Source of the DNA: an uncultured Sphingomonadaceae bacterium
Lineage (GTDB): Bacteria > Pseudomonadota > Alphaproteobacteria > Sphingomonadales > Sphingomonadaceae
Assembly (NCBI GenBank): GCA_938016505.1
Contig: CALLWN010000342.1
Coordinates: 1 to 9,115, forward strand
Direction: 5' to 3'
Length of the DNA stretch: 9,115 bases
Shown here: positions 1 to 6,978 of the stretch, piece after piece
Layout: every line of letters begins with the position of its first letter
How positions within the stretch are numbered: position 1 is the first letter of the stretch
Notes under the pieces: model-generated
The model's input: only the letters and a program-made list of their open reading frames with translations
The model's database searches: none
Told to the model about the DNA's origin: nothing
Made by a program: the position numbers and the translations under genes

Positions 1-561
1 GATCCCGATGACAGTGAAGATGCCGGCGACGATGTCGCCGATCGAGCTCCCCACCCGCGCCGGCGGCTGGCCAGGGTGGCCGGTCACGCTCATGATCCCG
101 CCCATCGCCTGCACGATGATGTCGTAGGCCGGGCGCGCCGCCTCGGGCCCGGTCCGGCCGAAGCCGCTGGTGGACGCAAGGATGAGCCGCGGGAAGCGGG
201 CCTCGAGCGTGTCGAAGCCATAGCCGAGCCGGGCCAGCGCGCCGGGGCGGAAATTCTCGGCGAGCACGTCGGCGCGCGCCAGCAGCGCCTCGAAGATGGC
301 GCGGTCGGCCGGCGCCCGGAGGTCGAGTGCGATCGATTCCTTGCCCCGGTTGATGCTGGCGAAATAGGCGCTCTCGCCCTCGACGAAGGGCGGAAAGCTG
401 CGGGCATCGTCGCCCGTGCCCGGCGCTTCCACCTTGATGACCCGGGCGCCGAGATCGGCGAGCAGCATCGTCGCATAGGGCCCGGCGAGCACCCGGGTCA
501 GGTCGACGACCAGGATCCCGGCAAGCGGGTGCGCGCCATCCCCGTCCATGCCCGTCGCCAT
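1..561 (-). CDS. CoA-transferase family III (CaiB/BaiF), N-terminal 187 residues, truncated by window edge
   Basis: Partial gene; the window holds 187 codons and the rest lies to the left. Family members are about 380-410 residues and move CoA between an acyl-CoA and a free acid in the cytosol. Family hallmarks seen: LAGILVVDLTRVLAGPYA at residues 13-30, DLGARVIKVEAPG at 36-48, NRGKESIALDL at 71-81, NFRPGALARLGYG at 103-115, and GSSIGDIVAG at 171-180. D176 fits the catalytic aspartate that forms the acyl anhydride in formyl-CoA transferase and CaiB. The substrate cannot be told from sequence. Five in-frame ATGs (597, 585, 573, 561, 549) lie in a 12-bp repeat. I chose 561 because GGAGG at 571-567 lies 5 nt upstream and because family members usually start just before the LAG motif. 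The gene is divergent from the histidine kinase. The fold assignment is secure; the start is not. Confidence 0.93.
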   Translation of the reverse strand, partial: MATGMDGDGAHPLAGILVVDLTRVLAGPYATMLLADLGARVIKVEAPGTGDDARSFPPFVEGESAYFASINRGKESIALDLRAPADRAIFEALLARADVLAENFRPGALARLGYGFDTLEARFPRLILASTSGFGRTGPEAARPAYDIIVQAMGGIMSVTGHPGQPPARVGSSIGDIVAGIFTVIGI

Positions 562-597
562 GTCGGCCTCCATGCCCGCCTTCATGCCCGTCTCCAT
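538..597 (-). repeat. Five-unit 12-bp tandem repeat carrying five in-frame ATG codons
   Basis: Read on the minus strand, five consecutive 12-base units each begin with ATG (at 597, 585, 573, 561 and 549). Examples are ATGGAGACGGGC, ATGAAGGCGGGC and ATGGCGACGGGC. The units diverge by a few bases but keep the ATG and, mostly, a GGC/GAC end. They encode a Met-x-x-Gly/Asp pattern in frame with the CoA-transferase. A TAG at 621-619 closes the frame upstream. Two units contain GGAG, so the coding repeat can itself supply ribosome-binding sites for the next ATG. Confidence 0.8.
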
Positions 598-743
598 GCC
601 CGTGCCCGGTGCAATGGCCTAACCCGAAGCCTCCGGCAGGGAAAGGCCACACCGGCGCGGCTCTCCACCCCGCTCGACCAACGGCCGACAGCACTCGACG
701 AAGCGCCTCGCCGATCCCCTGCGCCTCTGCTAGGCCGATCGCG
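562..743. promoter_or_regulatory. Divergent intergenic region between CoA-transferase and histidine kinase
   Basis: This 182-base gap must hold the promoters of both divergent genes if the chosen starts are right. I could not find a convincing -35/-10 pair on either strand. The left end carries the upstream units of the ATG repeat. The plus-strand frame that opens at ATG 609 runs through the region into the kinase, but the peptide it would add is proline-, serine- and arginine-rich and looks non-coding. Confidence 0.4.
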
Positions 744-1922
<1,179 letters not shown>

Positions 1923-1977
1923 ACGCCCGCCGCCCACCGGTTGACCGCACCCCTCCTCCGCCCCACCCTCCAACCCG

Positions 1978-2733
1978 ATGCCGCTGCGCACCCTCATCGT
2001 CGATGACGAGCCGCTCGCAGTCGAGCGGCTCCAGATCCTCTGCGCCAGGCTGCCCGAGCTCCAGCTGGTGGGCACCGCCAGCGATGGCGCCGCGGCACTC
2101 CGTCTGGTCGACGCGCTCGCCCCCGAGCTCCTCTTCCTCGACATCGCCATGCCCGGCATGACCGGCATCGAGGTTGCAGCCGCACTCGCCGGCCGCAAGC
2201 CGCGCCCGGCGATCATCTTCGTCACCGCCTTCGACAGCTTCGCGGTTGCTGCCTTCGACATCGAGGCTGCCGACTATCTCATGAAACCGGTCGCCCCCGA
2301 GCGCCTCGCCCGCGCCGTCGCGCGCGCCCAGGACCGGCTTCGCCCGCAGGGCGAGCCCGCCGAACCCGGCGCCCCGCCTCCCGCCACTGCGCCGGCGCAT
2401 CTTGCCGAGCTGTGGGTGCCGAGCCGCGGCGAGCTCGTCCGGCTCGATGTCGCCGCCATCGACTGGATCGAGGCCGAGCGCGACTACATGCGGCTCCATA
2501 CCGCCGGCCGCAGCTTCCTCATCCACGAGACCATCTCGGCGCTCGAGACACGGCTCGATCCTGCCGCCTTCATCCGCGTCCACCGCAGCGCCATCCTCCG
2601 CCGCGGCGCGATCGCGCGGCTTGTCCACGATGGCCAGGGGAACTGGGCCGCCGAACTCGCCGACGGCACCAGTGTCCGGATCGGCCGCACCTACCTCGCC
2701 GCTGCCAAGGCTGCGCTTCTCGACCGGAACTGA
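1978..2733 (+). CDS. Response regulator, receiver plus LytTR DNA-binding domain
   Basis: A 251-residue cytosolic transcription regulator, the usual length for the family, and the likely partner of the kinase just upstream. The receiver domain (about 3-120) has the acidic pair D9-D10, phospho-acceptor D55 in LLFLDIAMPG, T83 in IIFVTAFDS and K103 in YLMKPV. A proline- and alanine-rich linker (about 125-142) leads to a LytTR domain (about 145-248) with DVAAIDWIEAERDYMRLHT, FIRVHRSAILRR and GTSVRIGRTYL. LytTR domains bind direct repeats as dimers. ATG 1978 is the only credible start because an in-frame TGA lies at 1942. No purine-rich ribosome-binding site precedes it; the 55-nt gap is pyrimidine-rich. 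The target genes are not shown by the sequence; the neighbouring envelope genes are candidates only by proximity. Confidence 0.95.
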   Translation: MPLRTLIVDDEPLAVERLQILCARLPELQLVGTASDGAAALRLVDALAPELLFLDIAMPGMTGIEVAAALAGRKPRPAIIFVTAFDSFAVAAFDIEAADYLMKPVAPERLARAVARAQDRLRPQGEPAEPGAPPPATAPAHLAELWVPSRGELVRLDVAAIDWIEAERDYMRLHTAGRSFLIHETISALETRLDPAAFIRVHRSAILRRGAIARLVHDGQGNWAAELADGTSVRIGRTYLAAAKAALLDRN

Positions 2734-2752
2734 CCTCGGCCTCCAGCGCGAA

Positions 2753-2782
2753 ACCCCGCCTGGCGGGGCCGCCGGGCGGGGT
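2753..2782. terminator. Strong GC hairpin between convergent response regulator and UrcA-like gene
   Basis: Arms ACCCCGCC (2753-2760) and GGCGGGGT (2775-2782) enclose a second paired block, GGCGG/CCGCC, separated from them by one T-G wobble. Together they make a stem of about 13-14 pairs with a 2-4 nt loop. It starts 20 bases after the regulator stop. There is no T-run on the plus strand. On the minus strand it is followed by only three T. It could end transcripts from both sides, but it is not a textbook intrinsic terminator. Confidence 0.6.
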
Positions 2783-2785
2783 CGC

Positions 2786-2819
2786 GAGACAGCCTGGGGA
2801 GGGGGCTTTGGACTGTCTC
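2786..2819. terminator. Second inverted repeat in the convergent gap
   Basis: Arms GAGACAG (2786-2792) and CTGTCTC (2813-2819) are perfect complements. Two further C-G pairs (2793-2794 with 2810-2811) form past a bulged A at 2812. The loop is about 15 nt. It sits three bases beyond the first hairpin and 16 bases from the UrcA-like stop. An RNA from the UrcA-like gene meets this stem first and the stronger one second. Confidence 0.45.
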
Positions 2820-2835
2820 CGAGGGGGGCTGGGCG

Positions 2836-3201
2836 TCAGTCGACGGCGCGCACCTCGACAGTTGCGGCTGCGGTCCGGTTCGCACCTGCCATTGCGTTGG
2901 CGACGAGCTGGTCGCGCACCATGCCGACCGCGGAGCGGGTCTCGGCCGCGCAGGCGCGCTCGCGCTGGCGCGCGCCAAGGTCGCGCACACCGGGCTCGGC
3001 GCAGACATCGCGCACCGCCCGGGCGATCCGGCCGTCGAGCGTCTGCCGGCCCTCGGGCGTGGCGAGGTCGAGCCCGGCGTAGGATAGGCTGGCCGTCCGG
3101 GCGTCTGGTGCTCCGGCGAAGGCGGCGGTCTGCAGCCCGGTGACGGCAATGGCCGCGACAAGGGCAGGAAGGGCGATGCGGGGGAAGCTGAAGAGCGTCA
3201 T
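2836..3201 (-). CDS. UrcA-like small secreted protein
   Basis: A 121-residue exported protein. Residues 1-29 form a signal peptide with a hydrophobic core and an AFA|G cleavage site. The mature part matches the UrcA family pattern: SLSYAGLDLATPEGRQTLDGR near 38-58, then RIARAVRDVC, with a cysteine at 67 and a second at 84 (ERACAAE). The two cysteines are the conserved pair of the family and could form a disulfide in the periplasm. The family has no established biochemical role and is common in sphingomonads and Caulobacter relatives. The start is well supported: AGGAG at 3213-3209 lies 7 nt before ATG 3201. A 14-bp hairpin lies in the leader about 40 nt upstream. The gene is convergent with the response regulator and follows the TonB receptor on the same strand, 212 bases away. 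Confidence 0.88.
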   Translation of the reverse strand: MTLFSFPRIALPALVAAIAVTGLQTAAFAGAPDARTASLSYAGLDLATPEGRQTLDGRIARAVRDVCAEPGVRDLGARQRERACAAETRSAVGMVRDQLVANAMAGANRTAAATVEVRAVD

Positions 3202-3240
3202 GGCGGGTCTCCTGTGGCAAGGCTGGTGGTTGTGGCTGAC

Positions 3241-3281
3241 CTGCCGGGGGCGGGGAGAGGGGGGGAACCCGCCCCCGGCAG
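3241..3281 (-). terminator. 14-bp perfect stem-loop between TonB receptor and UrcA-like gene
   Basis: Arms CTGCCGGGGGCGGG (3241-3254) and CCCGCCCCCGGCAG (3268-3281) are exact complements around a 13-nt loop. On the transcribed minus strand no T-run follows. The structure lies 132 bases past the receptor stop and 39 bases before the UrcA-like start. It could end the receptor transcript, or form a folded leader for the UrcA-like mRNA. The rest of the 3202-3413 gap holds only small palindromes (GGCCGCGGCC at 3400-3409; CTGCCG-CT-CGGCAG at 3344-3357) and no gene I can support. Confidence 0.55.
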
Positions 3282-3413
3282 CGCCATGGCCGCCTTGTGC
3301 CAGAGCCCGCCGCCTGCTGCCCGCGCTGCTCGACAGGCCGCGGCTGCCGCTCGGCAGAGGTCGTGCGCTTCGACGAACTGACGAGTGCCGCCGACGAACG
3401 GCCGCGGCCCCGA

Positions 3414-5744
3414 TCAGAAGCGGAAGGCGGCTTCCACCCCGTAGAGCGCGGGAAGCCCGCGGATGAAGGTGGGGATCCCGAAGGCACCGCCGGTGTTGCC
3501 GGCGTCGATCAGATACTCCTTGCCAAGCGCGTTCCGCGCGAAGCCGAGCAGCTGCCAGCGGCCGTCGCGGGTCTCGATCCCGCCGCGCACGTTCACCAGC
3601 GCGACCGGCCCCTGCGAGATGAGCGGCCGGTTCGGCAGCTCGAAGAACAGGGTCGACTGGTAGGTCGCGGTCGGTGTGACGAACAGGTCGAACCGGTCGG
3701 TGAGGGGGAAGCGGGCGTCGACCCCGCCAGCGGCCTGCCACTTCGACTGGAGGCGGAACCGATCCCCGGCGAAGATGCCGTTCTCGGGCTTGTCGGCGAT
3801 CTTGGCGTCGATGTAGGCGGCGTTGCCGAACAGGGTGATGGTCCGCGTCGGCGACCAGCTGAGCTCGGTCTCGATCCCGAAGTTGCTGGCCGAGCCGGCG
3901 TTGCGCGTCACCAGCTGGCCGCCCTCGTTCACCGTCACCTGGAAATTGTCGTAGGTCTGGTAGAACAGGCCGAGCGTCGTGTTCACCGGCCCCAACCGGC
4001 CCTTCACCCCGCCCTCATAGTTCCAGATCACTTCGGCAGGCACGTCGCGGCGCAGCGGCACCGAGGGCTGACCGGCGACTGGCCGGGCCGCCGAAAGCTG
4101 GACGATGGGCGAGCGCCGGCCCTTGCCGAAGGTTGCGTAGAGATTGATGGCATCGCTCGCCCGGAACAGCAGGTTGGCCCGCGGCAGGACCGTGTCATTG
4201 TCGCCCTCGGCGGTGAAGACGGTCCCGTTGGTCGAGACGAAGGGCAACAGTGGACCCCGGCTGATGACCGCGTTGGGCTGGTCGGCGAAATAGCTGCTCT
4301 GCCGCTTCTCTTTCAGGTAGCGCAGCCCGGCCGAAATCTCGAGCCGCTCGGTTGCCGACCAGGTCACGTCACCAAAGATGCTCCAGTTGAAGATCTCGCC
4401 GCCGTTCCTGAACAGCGCGCGGTAGGGCAGCACCGAGACCGCGCCGCCGGTCAGGATCCGGGTCGCGTTGGCCGCCTGCACCACGCCGTTCGCGTCCACG
4501 CACGGCAGCCCGGGAATGAGCCGGGCCGCGCACTGGAGGTAGGTGCCCTCCTCCGTCGAGAAGGGCACCGACTGGGTGCCGCTTTCGGCAAACACATTGA
4601 AGCCGCCGAAGGCCCTGATCCGCCCGCCGTCATAGTTGACCCGGCTCTCGTGGCTCAGCTGCTGCCCCCGCGCATCCTCGGCAAACTCGAGATACCAGGC
4701 CTGCGAGCCGTCGGCGTCGAACACCTCGAGGCTGTCGAACTTCCGCCAGCCGGTGATCGCAGTGTAGCTCCAGCGGCTGCCCGCCGGCGTGTACCGGGCG
4801 GTGAAGTTCACGTCATAGACATTGCGGGTCAGCCCGAGCTTCTCGGCGCCGAGCACGTCCCGCGAGACCGGCGAGCCGCCAAGCTCGGCGAAGCTGTAGG
4901 GCGAGGTGTCGCCCCCGGTCGGGCGGAAGGTGCCCGACTTGAAGGCGGTGCCCGGCGCCCGCTGGCCATCGTAGGTGAAGACGAGATCGAACCGGAGATC
5001 CTCGACCGGCTTCAGCATCACCGAGGCGCGGACCCCGGTCTGCCCCTGGCCGTTGAGGTCGTCCTGGTCGATGCCACTGGGGTTCTGCGAGCCGGGCTCG
5101 CCGGCGATGTTGCGGACAACCCCGTCGCGCCGCTTCCACGCGGCGGCCAGCCGCACCCCGAAATTCTCGGTCGCGGCATTGACGAAGCCCGAGACCTGCT
5201 TCTGGGCAAAGTTGCCGAAGGCGACGCGGGTCTCGCCAGACACGCCCTCGACCACGCCCGCCGGGATGACCGAGACCGCCCCGATCGCCGCTGCAGTCCC
5301 GAACAGCGTCGCCTGCGGGCCCTTCACCACCTCCACCCGCTCGATGTCGAACAGGTCGAAATAGGAGCCGCGCGACCGCGACACGTCCACGCCGTTGTAA
5401 TAGACCGTCACCCGCGCCGCTTCCTGCGCCGAGCCCGAATCCGAGGTGATGCCGCGGATGACGAAGCCGGGGTTGTTGGGCGACTGCTCCTGGATGTTGA
5501 GCCCGGGCACGAAGGCCGACAGCTGGTCGAACTGCGAGACGCCGATGCGCTTCAGCTGCTCGCCGGTGTTGGCGGTGATGGTGACCGGCACGTCGACGAG
5601 GCGCTGCTCGCTCTTCTGCGCGGTCACCACGATCTCGGCGGCGAACAGGCCCTCCTCGGCGCTCTCCGCAACCGCCTGCGCAAGGGCGGGCGCGGCGAGC
5701 GGCACAAGCGAAACGGCGGCAAGCAGGCGGAAGGGTGCAGGCAT
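3414..5744 (-). CDS. TonB-dependent outer-membrane receptor
   Basis: A 776-residue outer-membrane transporter of the size usual for the family. It takes up a ligand by energy from TonB-ExbBD. It has a signal peptide at 1-22 (cut after PALA). A TonB box EIVVTAQ follows at 37-43. The plug domain contains DVPVTITANTGEQL, VPGLNIQ, FVIRGITSD and DIERVEVVKGPQATLFG. The barrel ends in the canonical terminal phenylalanine (AAFRF). The stretch after TLFG reads TAAAIGAVSVI rather than the common RNxxGGAINI, a variant I associate with some sphingomonad receptors. One barrel loop carries two cysteines (LQC and LPC, about 13 residues apart). The ligand is unknown. ATG 5744 was chosen over the longer open frame because it begins the signal peptide and GAGG at 5755-5752 lies 7 nt upstream. 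It is divergent from the zinc-finger gene. Confidence 0.95.
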   Translation of the reverse strand: MPAPFRLLAAVSLVPLAAPALAQAVAESAEEGLFAAEIVVTAQKSEQRLVDVPVTITANTGEQLKRIGVSQFDQLSAFVPGLNIQEQSPNNPGFVIRGITSDSGSAQEAARVTVYYNGVDVSRSRGSYFDLFDIERVEVVKGPQATLFGTAAAIGAVSVIPAGVVEGVSGETRVAFGNFAQKQVSGFVNAATENFGVRLAAAWKRRDGVVRNIAGEPGSQNPSGIDQDDLNGQGQTGVRASVMLKPVEDLRFDLVFTYDGQRAPGTAFKSGTFRPTGGDTSPYSFAELGGSPVSRDVLGAEKLGLTRNVYDVNFTARYTPAGSRWSYTAITGWRKFDSLEVFDADGSQAWYLEFAEDARGQQLSHESRVNYDGGRIRAFGGFNVFAESGTQSVPFSTEEGTYLQCAARLIPGLPCVDANGVVQAANATRILTGGAVSVLPYRALFRNGGEIFNWSIFGDVTWSATERLEISAGLRYLKEKRQSSYFADQPNAVISRGPLLPFVSTNGTVFTAEGDNDTVLPRANLLFRASDAINLYATFGKGRRSPIVQLSAARPVAGQPSVPLRRDVPAEVIWNYEGGVKGRLGPVNTTLGLFYQTYDNFQVTVNEGGQLVTRNAGSASNFGIETELSWSPTRTITLFGNAAYIDAKIADKPENGIFAGDRFRLQSKWQAAGGVDARFPLTDRFDLFVTPTATYQSTLFFELPNRPLISQGPVALVNVRGGIETRDGRWQLLGFARNALGKEYLIDAGNTGGAFGIPTFIRGLPALYGVEAAFRF

Positions 5745-5817
5745 CGGAGAACCTCGTCGGGTGGAAATGACACTCGGCGCGTTGGCGGCCCGATGTTGCA
5801 TTGCAGCGAAGGTTTTC

Positions 5818-5835
5818 TGACAGCGTAGTGACAGC
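5818..5835. promoter_or_regulatory. Direct repeat TGACAGC, 11-bp period, upstream of TonB receptor
   Basis: TGACAGC occurs at 5818-5824 and again at 5829-5835, an 11-base step or one helical turn, on the plus strand. On the receptor's strand it reads GCTGTCA twice. It lies 74-91 bases upstream of the receptor ATG and 120 bases upstream of the zinc-finger start. It resembles a tandem half-site for a dimeric regulator. LytTR regulators use direct repeats with about this spacing, but I have no evidence linking the two. Confidence 0.35.
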
Positions 5836-5870
5836 AGGCCCGCGACCGGCACCCATTCCGCAGGAAAGGC

Positions 5871-5883
5871 TGCAACCGTTGCA
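5871..5883. promoter_or_regulatory. 13-bp palindrome TGCAACCGTTGCA in divergent control region
   Basis: Perfect 6-bp arms TGCAAC and GTTGCA surround one central base. A related GTTGCATTGCAG lies at 5795-5806 in the same divergent region. The layout resembles operators of dimeric helix-turn-helix repressors; several LacI-family operators in proteobacteria are TGCAA/TTGCA palindromes, usually with an even number of bases. No such regulator gene is in the window. Confidence 0.35.
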
Positions 5884-5954
5884 TGGCTGCCGCAGTCCCG
5901 CGCCCGCCCGACCCCCTTGCGCTCCGCCGCGCGCCCTCCCTAAGGGCAGCGCCG

Positions 5955-6164
5955 ATGCCCGGTCCCCGCGATCCCATGCCCGTGGTGCCCCCGCCGCCCG
6001 AGACGGTCGAGGTGCACAGCCGCCGGGTCTGGTGCGACGGCGGCGAGGGCGCGCTCGGCCACCCCCGCGTCTTTCTCGAGATCGATGCCAGGGGCTATGT
6101 CGACTGCCCCTATTGCGACCGCCGCTTCCGCCTCGTCGGCGACGGCGGCCCGTCGGGCCACTAG
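5955..6164 (+). CDS. Zinc-finger CHCC domain protein
   Basis: A 69-residue cytosolic protein of the zf-CHCC family, the same fold as the zinc-binding part of complex I subunit NDUFS6; most bacterial members are uncharacterised. The signature is clear: RVWCDGGEGALGHPRVFLEI followed by GYVDCPYCDRRFRLVG. The four zinc ligands are C27, H36, C51 and C54, all present. The first 20 residues are proline-rich and poorly conserved in such proteins. Candidate starts are ATG 5883, 5955 and 5976. I chose 5955 because AAGGG at 5942-5946 lies about 8 nt upstream and the length fits the family; 5976 is also possible. The stop is seven bases from the stop of the convergent barrel gene, so no separate terminator fits between them. 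Confidence 0.87.
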   Translation: MPGPRDPMPVVPPPPETVEVHSRRVWCDGGEGALGHPRVFLEIDARGYVDCPYCDRRFRLVGDGGPSGH

Positions 6165-6171
6165 GGCCGGC

Positions 6172-6978
6172 TCAGAAGCCGACCTGCACGAAGACGGCCG
6201 GGCCGGTCAGCCGGTAGCGGACGCGTCCGTCCCACCGCTGGCGGCTGACATCGACCCGGTAGTCCACCCGGCGCAGCTGGACCCCGGCATCGACCCGGCG
6301 CCACAGCCGGTAGGCCACCGCCCCTTCGGCGTTGATCAGCCGCCCCGAATAGTCGCCAAGCGAGAGCGACAGCCAGTCGACATTGGCCGAGACCAGCCAG
6401 CGCGGCCCCGGCTCCCAGCGGAACACCCCGCCGATCGTCGGCAGCGGCGCGAACAGCGTCCGGCTTTCCCGGCGCACGGCCCCAATCTCGGCGCCGACGC
6501 TGCCTTCGCCCTCGACGAACAGGGCAAAGTCGGTCATGTGCACGCCAAGTGCCGCCCCCAGCTCGAACTTCGGCCGCTGGAACAGGAGGTTGGTGACGGT
6601 CAGCCGGTAGATGTCGCTGTCGAACCCCGCCGCCAGCCGGGCGTTCACCGGGTAGGTCGTCTCGCCCACCATGATCTCGCGTTCGAGCCTGCGTTCGCTG
6701 CGGCGGCCCAGCGCGTAGAATTCGCCGTTCAGCACCCAGTCGTCGTTGATCCGCCAGCCGATCTCGACCGCCGGCAGAACCGCGCTGCGGTCGAGCCCCA
6801 GATCCTTCTCGAGGTCGAGGCTGGTGCCCGGCCCGCCATCGGGCAGGCCGACCCGCCCCTCGGAATTGACCCGGGCGAAATAGGCCCCGGCCTGGATCGA
6901 GACCCGGTCGTCGAGATGCTGGGCAAGCCCGGGCCCCGCGCTTGCGCCGAGCAGGGCCGCCACCAGGAACCGCCGCAT
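6172..6978 (-). CDS. Uncharacterised outer-membrane beta-barrel protein
   Basis: A 268-residue exported protein. Residues 1-19 are a signal peptide (MRRFLVAALLGASAGPGLA, then Q20). The mature part alternates polar and hydrophobic residues in many short strands, for example VSIQAGAYFARV, VEIGWRINDDWVLNGEFYAL, DIYRLTVTNLLF and FELGAALGVHMTDFAL, and ends in GPAVFVQVGF with the terminal phenylalanine recognised by the BAM machinery. An early TSLDLEKDLGLDRSAVLP segment is typical of a group of uncharacterised proteobacterial barrels; I recall the pattern but no established function. The start at ATG 6978 fits the signal peptide, with AAGGG about 8 nt upstream. It is divergent from the dehydrogenase and convergent with the zinc-finger gene. 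I do not assign a substrate or role. Confidence 0.85.
   Translation of the reverse strand: MRRFLVAALLGASAGPGLAQHLDDRVSIQAGAYFARVNSEGRVGLPDGGPGTSLDLEKDLGLDRSAVLPAVEIGWRINDDWVLNGEFYALGRRSERRLEREIMVGETTYPVNARLAAGFDSDIYRLTVTNLLFQRPKFELGAALGVHMTDFALFVEGEGSVGAEIGAVRRESRTLFAPLPTIGGVFRWEPGPRWLVSANVDWLSLSLGDYSGRLINAEGAVAYRLWRRVDAGVQLRRVDYRVDVSRQRWDGRVRYRLTGPAVFVQVGF

Noticed and set aside
90..476. 128-residue minus-strand frame within the CoA-transferase region
   Set aside because: It is out of frame with the CoA-transferase and has a Ser/Arg/Pro-rich product; the frame starting at 561 carries all family motifs.
609..743. ATG 609 as start of the histidine kinase
   Set aside because: The added 45 residues are Pro/Ser/Arg-rich without resemblance to the family, no ribosome-binding site precedes the ATG, and it would leave only 47 bases for two divergent promoters. 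It is not formally excluded.
2570..3741. Long minus-strand frames extending upstream of the UrcA-like gene or out of frame over it
   Set aside because: Only the last 121 residues of one frame make a protein with signal peptide and ribosome-binding site. The upstream part is arginine-rich and overlaps the receptor's 3' end in another frame.
3297..5828. 843-residue open frame on the plus strand, antisense to the TonB receptor
   Set aside because: It mirrors the receptor codons in a GC-rich gene. Its product is His/Arg/Asp/Gly-rich without recognisable domains, while the opposite strand gives a complete receptor with signal peptide, plug and terminal Phe.
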